Shown piece after piece: positions 6,689 through 11,984 of a stretch of DNA of 11,984 nucleotides. This DNA is from an uncultured Clostridia bacterium (GTDB lineage: Bacteria; Bacillota; Clostridia; Christensenellales; Borkfalkiaceae), in the NCBI GenBank assembly GCA_934254755.1, contig CAKQMM010000017.1, forward strand, positions 1 to 11,984, written 5' to 3'. The notes under the pieces were generated by a model. It was not told the origin of the DNA, searched no databases, and worked only from the letters and a program-made list of their open reading frames with translations. The translations under genes were made by a program, and so were the position numbers. The stretch's first letter is position 1; every line of letters begins with the position of its first letter.

Positions 6689-7210
6689 TTATACGTTTAA
6701 ACGCTTAATTATTGCGCTTAGCGTTTTTTGTAACCTTAAAAAAGTAAAATCGTAAATAATAAATAAAATCAAACCGCCGACCGATATAATAAGCGGCGCA
6801 AATTTCTGAACCGCGTCCGGGAACGGCTCTATAACTGAAAAAACGTAAAACATCAAAAAGCACGCGCCGATAAACCACGCCGCTTTTATTGCGACAAACA
6901 GGTATTTATTGAGCCGCTTTTTTTCGATAATATAATTGATTATGGGGTGCAGACCGAAAAACAACGCATAAAGCGCGACCACACCGTAACCTTTAAACGT
7001 AACGCAAAATATAAGCGATAAAAGCGCGGCCGCCCCGTAGGATAAGAACGCGCCTTTTAAACTGTCTTTCGTAAGCGGCAACATAACGCAGGCGGACGCT
7101 AACATCAGCATAGAGATATCCAAAACCGAAAACACGGTGCCGAGCGCGAGCGCGATAGAGCTTAAAGCCGCCGATACGGCAGACAGTGCGATTACGTGCG
7201 ATTTGTTCAT
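6689..7210 (-). CDS. Six-helix membrane protein of unknown function
   Basis: A 173-residue hydrophobic protein with about six membrane segments: near residues 6-26, 30-47, 53-75, 77-95, 104-126 and 138-158. Basic clusters (EKKRLNKY at about 96-103 and the C-terminal IKRLNV) suggest a cytosolic C-terminus. The layout and the phrases LYALFFGLHPIINYII and FIIYDFTFLRL recall small clostridial membrane proteins that look like substrate-binding (S) components of ECF vitamin transporters. I see no substrate-specific motif and cannot assign a ligand. The ATG overlaps the stop of the J-like gene as TAATG, which indicates tight coupling, with an AAGG just upstream. The operon position suggests a role linked to the J-like and DUF5685 proteins, but this is inference. 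The reading frame and composition leave little doubt that the gene is real; the function is open. Confidence 0.85.
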   Translation of the reverse strand: MNKSHVIALSAVSAALSSIALALGTVFSVLDISMLMLASACVMLPLTKDSLKGAFLSYGAAALLSLIFCVTFKGYGVVALYALFFGLHPIINYIIEKKRLNKYLFVAIKAAWFIGACFLMFYVFSVIEPFPDAVQKFAPLIISVGGLILFIIYDFTFLRLQKTLSAIIKRLNV

Positions 7211-7824
7211 TACCTTAAATTACAGCAGCAGTTAAGACACATGTTGCACGCAAGCATCTGACAACAAAGTTCTAAGCAACTCTCGCCGCCCATTTGTTGT
7301 GGTTCGTCGTAATCGATTGTGGACGAATTCCCGGAACCCGACTTAAAAGTGTCTTGCGCGGGGGCGGCGGTAATTTTATCGTTGAGCTTTTTAAGCGCGT
7401 CTTTATACTTATTTTCGGACGGATCGAGCCTGATTGCTATTTCAAGCTGCTTTTTGCTCTCGTTCATCCAATTCTTTTTATAGTAGACGACCGCTTGAAG
7501 ATAGTGCCATTCGGCGGAACGCTCGTCGAAAGTGTCGAGCTTTGCTTGCGCTTCCTGAAGTTTACCGTCGCGGATATTTTTTTCGATTTCGCTTAAAAGT
7601 TCACCGTGGTTGCCGCTCGACTGCGCTTGACTTCTCAAACTTACTATTTCCGCATAAGCGGACTCAACTTCCGTTAAGCGTTTGGCGGCGTAGTTGCCCG
7701 CTTCGCCCTCTAAAAACCTGTCCTTTTGATATTGTTTAACAAGTTCGTCGTAACGCGCCTTTAACTCTTCGTCGCTGACGTCGGGAGTAACGCCGAGCGC
7801 TTTATACAATCTGTCGTTGTTCAT
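7210..7824 (-). CDS. J-domain-like protein with TPR-like middle and cysteine-rich tail
   Basis: The first 65 residues of this 204-residue protein look like a J domain: LYKALGVTPDVSDEELKARY, then a second helix, then AAKRLTEVESAYAEI. The HPD loop that stimulates DnaK in true J proteins is replaced by Q33-K34-D35, so standard co-chaperone activity is unlikely. Residues 74-148 form helical pairs of the TPR type (WHYLQAVVYYKKNWMNESKK and LEIAIRLDPSE). After a disordered linker (150-180) the protein ends in a 19-residue stretch with eight cysteines (C183, C187, C188, C193, C196, C199, C200, C201), suited to metal or cluster binding or to lipid modification. The gene starts inside the DUF5685 gene (23-base overlap), with an AAGGA site about 12 bases upstream, and ends on the next start (TAATG). 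I recall similar proteins beside DUF5685 genes in Clostridia. Function unknown. Confidence 0.88.
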   Translation of the reverse strand: MNNDRLYKALGVTPDVSDEELKARYDELVKQYQKDRFLEGEAGNYAAKRLTEVESAYAEIVSLRSQAQSSGNHGELLSEIEKNIRDGKLQEAQAKLDTFDERSAEWHYLQAVVYYKKNWMNESKKQLEIAIRLDPSENKYKDALKKLNDKITAAPAQDTFKSGSGNSSTIDYDEPQQMGGESCLELCCQMLACNMCLNCCCNLR

Positions 7825-8659
7825 TTTTCGTTAATATCCTTTTAGTTGTTTTCGGTATGCCGCGGGTTAAAACGTTTACAATCAAGTCCTTATTAAACTT
7901 GACTTTAAGGTTTTTAACCTCTTCGTTCACGGCGTAAACTATACTGCCGAATATAAAATTTATATCGCTTGAATTTTCCGAAATAAGCGTTTTATAATCG
8001 CAGCTTTTAAAACTTTCATAAAACACGTTGTACGTGCCTTTTTTTATATCTTTGTCATAGTCGTCAAGCGCGTCTATAAGATAAACCCACTTGCCGATTA
8101 AATAAAATATATTCTCGCTCGTCGAGCTAGAAAACTCTTTAAGCATAAGCGCGGATATTTTTTTAAGCATTTCCGCAAAACAGTCGGAAACGATATCTAC
8201 GCTGTCCGATTTTTCGCTTTCGAGCTTCCGTAACCGCTCGTAAGAATTTTTAACGACTTCGTCAATTTCAGGCAGACGTTTTTTTGCACGCTTATAACCC
8301 TTTTTTACGACGAGCGACTTAATTTTACCCTTTTTTTCGTCTATAACGTCGTCAACGCACTTGTAATGCGCTAAAATAAGGTTGACGTCTGCTAAATCGA
8401 GCGAAATATCGTCCGGGATAGCGACGGGCGTAGTTCTTAGCCAATGCGTTACGCAATGTTTTTTTTCGATTTTTACGTCCACGCCCTTTATCGCGTGCAA
8501 AACGTGCGACATAAAAGCAACGTCATACGTGAGCGAAAAGCGCGCTATATTCCCCGAACGCTTTTTTATGCTCTTACAAAGCCCGCAATAATGCGCGCGG
8601 TAAAGCGTATCGTCTTTCATATATAAATTTGGGTAATCGGGGCGTAAATATCCGAACAT
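7802..8659 (-). CDS. DUF5685-family protein
   Basis: The N-terminus MFGYLRPDYPNLYMKDDTLY, followed by YCGLCKSIKKRSG (C25xxC28) and FSLTYDVAFMSHVL, is characteristic of the DUF5685 family as I remember it. The 285-residue protein is soluble and almost wholly helical. A second cysteine/histidine site is CVTHW (C69, H72). Two aspartate-rich stretches stand out: CVDDVIDE (101-108) and IDALDDYDKD (195-204), the latter followed by a basic IKKGTYN. This spacing is reminiscent of the metal-diphosphate motifs of squalene/phytoene-synthase-like enzymes, but that link is inference. The ATG has no evident Shine-Dalgarno sequence, unusual in this window; the A-rich leader AAAACAAATAAAATT precedes it. It is the first gene of the long operon, 151 bases after trpS, and overlaps the J-like gene by 23 bases. 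No biochemical function is known to me. Confidence 0.88.
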   Translation of the reverse strand: MFGYLRPDYPNLYMKDDTLYRAHYCGLCKSIKKRSGNIARFSLTYDVAFMSHVLHAIKGVDVKIEKKHCVTHWLRTTPVAIPDDISLDLADVNLILAHYKCVDDVIDEKKGKIKSLVVKKGYKRAKKRLPEIDEVVKNSYERLRKLESEKSDSVDIVSDCFAEMLKKISALMLKEFSSSTSENIFYLIGKWVYLIDALDDYDKDIKKGTYNVFYESFKSCDYKTLISENSSDINFIFGSIVYAVNEEVKNLKVKFNKDLIVNVLTRGIPKTTKRILTKNEQRQIV

Positions 8660-8691
8660 AATTTTATTTGTTTTATATCTTTTTATTCCGC

Positions 8692-8725
8692 TTAAAGCGT
8701 AAACGTCGCTACGTTTAAAGCGTAA
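8692..8725. repeat. Direct repeat of 11 bp with an embedded 7-bp hairpin
   Basis: TTAAAGCGTAA occurs at 8692-8702 and again at 8715-8725, a period of 23 bp. Between and partly within them TAAACGT and ACGTTTA (8700-8706, 8711-8717) form a perfect inverted repeat with a 4-base centre. It lies just upstream of the DUF5685 gene, so it may be a protein-binding site or leader structure for the long operon. Confidence 0.5.
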
Positions 8726-8758
8726 TATGCTAAGTATATTTTTTGTGTTGCGCTTACT

Positions 8759-8784
8759 AAATTTAGCGATAAACGCTTAAATTT
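8759..8784 (-). terminator. A/T-rich hairpin after trpS, possible weak terminator
   Basis: AAATTTAGCG (8759-8768) pairs with CGCTTAAATTT (8774-8784) through 10 bp with a single-base bulge and a 5-base loop, about 27 bases after the trpS stop. There is no T run after it on the - strand, so termination would be weak and readthrough from trpS into the DUF5685 operon is plausible. Within 8660-8810 I also see a TATACT at 8733-8738 on the - strand, but with no convincing -35 box. Confidence 0.35.
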
Positions 8785-8810
8785 TTAGTCAAAGCTTACG
8801 CAAAACCGCA

Positions 8811-9851
8811 TTAAATTTTTAAAAGCCCTACTTTTTTATAAACTTTGCTGAGCGTTTTGCGCGCCATGTACTGCGCCTTTTCAGCGCCCGTTTTCATAAC
8901 GCCTTCGATATAGCCTTTATCCGCTAAAAGTTCAAGGCGTTTTTGGTTGATGGGTTTTATCGCTTCGGCAACGGCCTCGCCTACTTTAAGTTTAAAGTCG
9001 CCGTAACCGCTTCCGCTGAATCTTTCAACGGCCTTTTCGACGTTTTCGCCCGAAAACACCGAATAAATTGTGAGCAAGTTTGAAATACCCGGCTTTTTCT
9101 CGGTATCGAAGTAAATTTTATTGTCGCTGTCGGTAACGGCGCGTTTGAACTTACGGATAATAGCGTCGCTATCGTCGTACATAGAAATGTAAGCGTTTTC
9201 ATTCTCGTCGCTTTTGCTCATTTTTTTACTCGGATCTTGAAGCGACATAATTTTTGCGCCGTATTTGGGGAAGATTCCTTCCGGAACGACGAAAGTGTTG
9301 CCGTAACGGTTATTGAACCTTTCGGCTAAGTCGCGCGTGATTTCGATATGTTGTTTTTGATCCGCCCCGACGGGAACGACGGAAGTCTGATACAAAAGTA
9401 TATCCGACGCCATAAGCACGGGGTAATCCATAAGCCCCATATTGACGTTGTCGGCGTGCGCGCGCGATTTATCTTTGAATTGCGTCATTCTATTGAGTTC
9501 GCCGGGGTACGTTATGGTGTTTAAAATCCATGTAAGTTCGGCGTGTTCGTGCACGTGCGACTGTACGAACATAACGCATTTTTCGGGGTCGATGCCGCAA
9601 GCGAGATATAACGCCATAAGTTCGAGCGTTGCGCGGCGAAGTTTAGCGGGGTCTTGTTTAACGGTCAAAGTATGTAAATCGGCGATTGAATAAACGCAAT
9701 CATAATCGTCTTGCAATTTGACGAAGTTGTTTATCGCGCCGACGTAGTTACCGATCGTCGGAATACCGCTCGGTTGCACCGCGCTGAATAATATTTTTTT
9801 ACTTTCAGCGTTTGTTTGTTTAATTTCGATATTTTCAATTATTTCAGACAT
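8811..9851 (-). CDS. trpS: Tryptophanyl-tRNA synthetase
   Basis: TrpS charges tRNA-Trp with tryptophan at the cost of ATP. The 346-residue protein is a complete class Ic synthetase. The HIGH-type motif is PTIGNY (31-36) in AVQPSGIPTIGNYVGAI. The tryptophan pocket includes MASDILLYQ (D150), the GADQKQH element is at 162-168, and KMSKS is at 210-214. Relative to the compact Bacillus-type enzyme, which begins right before the IQPSG strand, it has an extra N-terminal stretch of about 18 polar residues. No internal ATG offers a shorter start, and an AGGGT ribosome site precedes the ATG. It has its own promoter, with a leader of only about 25 bases, so it is not controlled by a T-box. Inverted repeats around the promoter suggest a repressor or other DNA-binding regulator. 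It may also feed readthrough into the DUF5685 operon. Confidence 0.97.
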   Translation of the reverse strand: MSEIIENIEIKQTNAESKKILFSAVQPSGIPTIGNYVGAINNFVKLQDDYDCVYSIADLHTLTVKQDPAKLRRATLELMALYLACGIDPEKCVMFVQSHVHEHAELTWILNTITYPGELNRMTQFKDKSRAHADNVNMGLMDYPVLMASDILLYQTSVVPVGADQKQHIEITRDLAERFNNRYGNTFVVPEGIFPKYGAKIMSLQDPSKKMSKSDENENAYISMYDDSDAIIRKFKRAVTDSDNKIYFDTEKKPGISNLLTIYSVFSGENVEKAVERFSGSGYGDFKLKVGEAVAEAIKPINQKRLELLADKGYIEGVMKTGAEKAQYMARKTLSKVYKKVGLLKI

Positions 9852-9880
9852 AATTTACCCTAAATTCGTTGTTTAGTTAA

Positions 9881-9937
9881 GATTATATCACACGCGCGCG
9901 CAAAAATCAAACGATATAATCGTGAAAACGTGTGATA
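9881..9937. promoter_or_regulatory. Nested inverted repeats around the trpS promoter, candidate operator
   Basis: TATCACACG (9886-9894) and its exact reverse complement CGTGTGATA (9929-9937) are centred 43 bp apart, close to four helical turns. GATTATATC (9881-9889) also has an exact reverse complement, GATATAATC, at 9913-9921. The left copies overlap the -10 box and the right copies lie upstream of the -35 box. This would fit a repressor that binds both sites or loops the DNA; a long-range RNA stem is not expected, because most of it is upstream of transcription. Confidence 0.5.
9882..9910 (-). promoter_or_regulatory. Promoter of trpS
   Basis: On the - strand TTGATT (9905-9910) and a perfect TATAAT (9882-9887) are 17 bp apart. 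The spacer contains an alternating GCGCGCGCG run (9893-9901). The -10 box is 30 bases from the trpS ATG. The promoter lies inside a set of inverted repeats. Confidence 0.88.
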
Positions 9938-9940
9938 AGA

Positions 9941-9979
9941 AAATAAACCCCGCTACGCATTTTTGCGGCGCGAGGTTTT
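9941..9979 (-). terminator. Intrinsic terminator of the P-loop/threonine-synthase-like unit
   Basis: AAACCTCGC and GCGGGGTTT (9970-9978 and 9945-9953 on the - strand) pair over 9 bp with one G-T pair, and an inner CGC/GCG pair extends the stem. On the - strand it runs into TATTTTCTT. It lies 38 bases after the stop of the upstream gene and just before the trpS promoter, so it isolates trpS. Confidence 0.82.
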
Positions 9980-10016
9980 AAGTTGAATTTTGTTAAAAAA
10001 CAAAGTACTATGGCGG

Positions 10017-10889
10017 TTAATCTTTCGGCGCGATTATCTGAGTCGCTTCGCTATAACTGATTTCGGGCTCAAGTTTAAAAAACGGTTGAATTTTACCTTT
10101 TAAAACGCTTTCGGGGATAGGTAAAGCCGTTTCTTCGTAAAGCCGTTTAATCGCCTTTTGCGGAGAAATTTCGTTTAAATCGAAGAAATTGTTAAATATG
10201 CGGCGACTAAACAAATATGGTGACGCAAAATTCACGATTATAACCGGGTTTGAGTCGTCTTCCGAATTTTCATCTTCCGCTAAGATTGCCGACGCGGTAT
10301 AAGGGTCCACGGTAAGACTTAGTTCATCGAAAATATCAAACGATATATCGTCCGCTTCCTCTTTCATAACGTGCCGTTCGTAAAAAGGCGCGCGGTCGCT
10401 CTCCTTGTTTTCGGTTAGCCCGACGAAAACCCGCCCTATCGGAAGCCCGCATTTTATCGCGTAATGCGCGGCAAGTGGGAAAAGCCCCTCGTCACCCGCA
10501 AACGCAAGGTCAAAATTGCTGCCGAACTTATACGCGCCCGAATCAGCGGCGTCAACGTATGCGCTGACGAGAGCGCAAAACACGCTTGCAAATTTTTCGG
10601 CTATACTTTCGCCGAACAAGTAATCTTTATAACAAGCATACTTTTCGCCGTCCGTTAAGTCGAGCAAAAATATGCCGCTATCAACATTTAAAACGGTTGC
10701 CGTTAAATTTGAATTTTTGTAATATTTTTCGATATTATCGCCGATTTTAAAATTTATTATATTTTCGCAAATAAGTTTTGCCCGCGCGGGAAAATCTAAA
10801 TCGACTAGGCTTGCAAGAAAGGTTTGAGTGATACATTTAAAATCGGCGGGAGAGATTCCCGCCGACTTAAAAGCGTTTAGCGTTTGCAT
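10017..10889 (-). CDS. Shortened threonine-synthase-like protein lacking part of the PLP domain
   Basis: Several segments of this 290-residue protein follow the order of threonine synthase. SPADFKCITQTFLASLVD (13-30) resembles the N-terminal helices. FLLDLTDGEKYACYKDYLFG (74-93) matches the LELFHGPTLAFKD region, with K88 in the place of the PLP-binding lysine. KFGSNFDLAFAGDEG (121-135) and AIKCGLPIGRVFVGLTENK (144-162) match the SGNFG loop and following GLP strand. RAPFY (166-170), VDPYTA (194-199) and NPVIIVNFASPYLFS (214-228) match the C-terminal IDPHTA and ASPYKF stretches. True enzymes are about 420-500 residues; roughly 100 residues of the PLP domain, including the SGDTG phosphate loop, are missing between K88 and G123. 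Catalysis is therefore doubtful and the role unknown. The ATG lies 3 bases after the P-loop gene stop, with no Shine-Dalgarno sequence, so it is probably coupled. The frame is intact, arguing against a decaying pseudogene. Confidence 0.75.
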   Translation of the reverse strand: MQTLNAFKSAGISPADFKCITQTFLASLVDLDFPARAKLICENIINFKIGDNIEKYYKNSNLTATVLNVDSGIFLLDLTDGEKYACYKDYLFGESIAEKFASVFCALVSAYVDAADSGAYKFGSNFDLAFAGDEGLFPLAAHYAIKCGLPIGRVFVGLTENKESDRAPFYERHVMKEEADDISFDIFDELSLTVDPYTASAILAEDENSEDDSNPVIIVNFASPYLFSRRIFNNFFDLNEISPQKAIKRLYEETALPIPESVLKGKIQPFFKLEPEISYSEATQIIAPKD

Positions 10890-10892
10890 AAT

Positions 10893-11306
10893 TTAGCTGA
10901 TGTACGGTAAAACGTATTTAGGTAAATCTTTCTTTTCCGCGCTGATGGATATCACGAATTTAAGGTCGGGATATTCTTTTTGAAGCAACTCTATTGCATT
11001 GAAGAGTTCTTCGCCCTCTGCCATTTCGTTACCGATTATACGTTTAAGCCCGTCTACGAAAATATATTCTATATCGCTGTTGCCTGCAAGTAAGCCGTTA
11101 ATAAACCCGATGAACGCCTGCGTGGTTTTAATGCCGTGTTCTTCGGTATAAACGCACCTGACGTTAAAGTCGATAACGACGGTTGAAAATCTTTTATCGC
11201 TGATAAAAACAACGTTTCCGCTCGCGGTTTTTGCGGCGTTATTAACTTCGTCTATCATGATTTTGGTTTTGCCGAAGCCTTTGGGTCCATACACAATTTT
11301 AATCAT
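10893..11306 (-). CDS. Small P-loop NTPase-like protein, 137 residues
   Basis: The protein opens directly with a nucleotide-binding P-loop: MIKIVYGPKGFGKTK, Walker A GPKGFGKT at residues 7-14. A Walker B-like strand IEYIFVDGLKRII (D85) follows, then a final strand LKFVISISAEK. Helices between them carry an alternating hydrophobic pattern, giving a minimal P-loop fold with no extra domain, transmembrane segment or arginine-rich sensor that I can see. I recall similar 130-150-residue ATP-binding proteins of unknown role in Clostridia. I chose the ATG at 11306 because GGAGG lies 8 bases upstream; the earlier ATG at 11321 overlaps that Shine-Dalgarno sequence. It is the first gene behind a strong promoter and precedes the threonine-synthase-like gene by 3 bases, so the two are one transcription unit. 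Substrate and partner are unknown. Confidence 0.87.
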   Translation of the reverse strand: MIKIVYGPKGFGKTKIMIDEVNNAAKTASGNVVFISDKRFSTVVIDFNVRCVYTEEHGIKTTQAFIGFINGLLAGNSDIEYIFVDGLKRIIGNEMAEGEELFNAIELLQKEYPDLKFVISISAEKKDLPKYVLPYIS

Positions 11307-11335
11307 TTTGGAAGCCTCCATATATTTGTATAATC

Positions 11336-11364
11336 ATTATAAAGCATAAATATGATTTTATCAA
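11336..11364 (-). promoter_or_regulatory. Promoter of the P-loop/threonine-synthase-like unit
   Basis: On the - strand TTGATA (11359-11364) and a perfect TATAAT (11336-11341) are 17 bp apart, and the start codon is 29 bases beyond the -10 box. An A/T-rich stretch upstream (11371-11400) could act as an UP-type element. The rest of the 11307-11500 gap holds the terminator of the aminotransferase gene and otherwise nothing I recognise. Confidence 0.92.
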
Positions 11365-11457
11365 GACCTAATCGTGAAATTTTTTTATATATTTTTAAAT
11401 TCCGCGCTTTATCTGGTTAAATTTAAGTGCGCTGACTATATTGCGTAAATATTCGCA

Positions 11458-11490
11458 GTAAACTAAAAGCGGGGCTTTGCGCTCCGCTTT
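11458..11490 (-). terminator. Intrinsic terminator of the aminotransferase gene
   Basis: On the - strand AAAGCGG (11484-11490) pairs with CCGCTTT (11466-11472), and an inner GC/GC pair closes the loop after one mismatch. TTTTAGTTT follows. It begins 10 bases after the stop codon of the aminotransferase. Confidence 0.85.
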
Positions 11491-11500
11491 ACGTTGAAAA

Positions 11501-11984
11501 TTATTTAATCTTATTAATGAATTCGCCTATGCGCTTAAACCCTTCGGCTATATCCGCTTCGCTAACCGCGTAAGAAAGCCTTACGAATCCGTCTTCTTTA
11601 AACGGAAGCCCGGGAATAACCGCAACGCCGCTGTCGATAAGCAAATCTGCAAAACTCATGCTGCCGGTTATTTTTTTACCGTCAACAGATTTGCCGATAA
11701 ACGGTTTAATGTCCAAAAACATATAAAACGCGCCTTCGGGTTTAATTGCGTTAATACCTAAATCGCCCGCCAATTTAAGCATAAGTTTGCGGCGTTTATC
11801 GAAAGAATCGCGCATCATATCAACGACTTCGTTTCCGCCGTTTAAAGCGGTAAGCGCGGCGTACTGACAAAAAGTGGTCGCGTTGGAAGTCGTGTGCCCC
11901 TGCACGCGCGATATAACCGCCGCAAGAGCCTTTGGCGCGGCAAGGTAGCCTATACGCCAGCCGGTCATCGCGTAGGTTTTGCTG
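11501..11984 (-). CDS. Class I aminotransferase, aspartate-aminotransferase-like, C-terminal part
   Basis: The frame is open to the window edge: before the internal ATG at 11968 it reads SKTYAM, so the gene continues outside. SKTYAMTGWRIGYLAAP is the PLP site of fold-type I aminotransferases; the lysine codon at 11978-11980 is the Schiff-base lysine. Further on, HTTSNATTFCQYAALTAL and PEGAFYMFLDI are typical of the aspartate aminotransferase Iγ / AspC-like bacterial subgroup. FVRLSYAVSEADI near the C-terminus carries the arginine that binds the substrate carboxylate. About 160 residues of an expected 390-400 are visible. A normal stop and a hairpin terminator follow. The amino-donor specificity cannot be fixed from this part alone: aspartate is the likeliest, but aromatic or alanine aminotransferases share these motifs. 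Confidence 0.95.
   Translation of the reverse strand, partial: SKTYAMTGWRIGYLAAPKALAAVISRVQGHTTSNATTFCQYAALTALNGGNEVVDMMRDSFDKRRKLMLKLAGDLGINAIKPEGAFYMFLDIKPFIGKSVDGKKITGSMSFADLLIDSGVAVIPGLPFKEDGFVRLSYAVSEADIAEGFKRIGEFINKIK

Noticed and set aside
9852..9881. T-box leader for trpS
   Set aside because: The transcript leader from the visible promoter is only about 25 bases, far too short for a T-box, and no T-box sequence is seen upstream.
9915..9920. A + strand TATAAT as a divergent promoter
   Set aside because: There is no -35 box at the right distance and no + strand gene downstream. It is better explained as the mirror half of the inverted repeat.
10017..10889. Threonine-synthase-like gene as a frameshifted pseudogene
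   Set aside because: A single uninterrupted frame of 290 codons runs from start to stop, with the missing segment removed cleanly in frame.

Overview
This window looks like a chromosomal stretch from a low-to-middle GC Gram-positive bacterium, most likely an uncultured Clostridia-type lineage (inference). The reasons are: strong Shine-Dalgarno sites of the GGAGG/AAGGAG type; housekeeping-type promoters with TTGACA/TTGATA and TATAAT/TATACT boxes 17 bp apart; intrinsic terminators; a ribosomal protein S21 gene; the prmA-mtaB-HIT-rpsU gene order, which is familiar from Firmicutes; and a DUF5685 gene next to a J-domain-like gene with a cysteine-rich tail, a pair I recall from Clostridia. I see no insertion sequence, phage gene, CRISPR array or rRNA gene.

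Layout. The left end holds the 3' part of groEL on the + strand (1-1020), closed by a strong terminator. Everything else, about 10.8 kb, reads on the - strand. In transcription order from the right edge it runs as follows. (1) The 3' part of a class I aminotransferase, with its terminator. (2) A two-gene unit with its own promoter, encoding a small P-loop protein and a shortened threonine-synthase-like protein. (3) trpS, with its own promoter inside a nested inverted repeat. (4) A compact run of eight genes: DUF5685 protein, J-like protein with a cysteine tail, six-helix membrane protein, RlmD-type rRNA methyltransferase, GNAT acetyltransferase, PrmA, MtaB and a HIT protein. (5) rpsU (59 codons, easily missed), with a near-consensus promoter and a perfect 12-bp terminator. 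(6) An uncharacterised charged 131-residue protein, ending in a hairpin terminator that converges on groEL.

Most genes serve translation: tRNA charging (TrpS), tRNA modification (MtaB), rRNA methylation (RlmD), ribosomal protein methylation (PrmA), the ribosome itself (S21) and protein folding (GroEL). The less ordinary parts are the DUF5685/J-like/membrane trio that heads the long operon, and the P-loop/mini-threonine-synthase pair. The second protein of that pair keeps the N- and C-terminal landmarks of threonine synthase but lacks the middle of the PLP domain. All assignments come from reading the sequence; no database search was possible.
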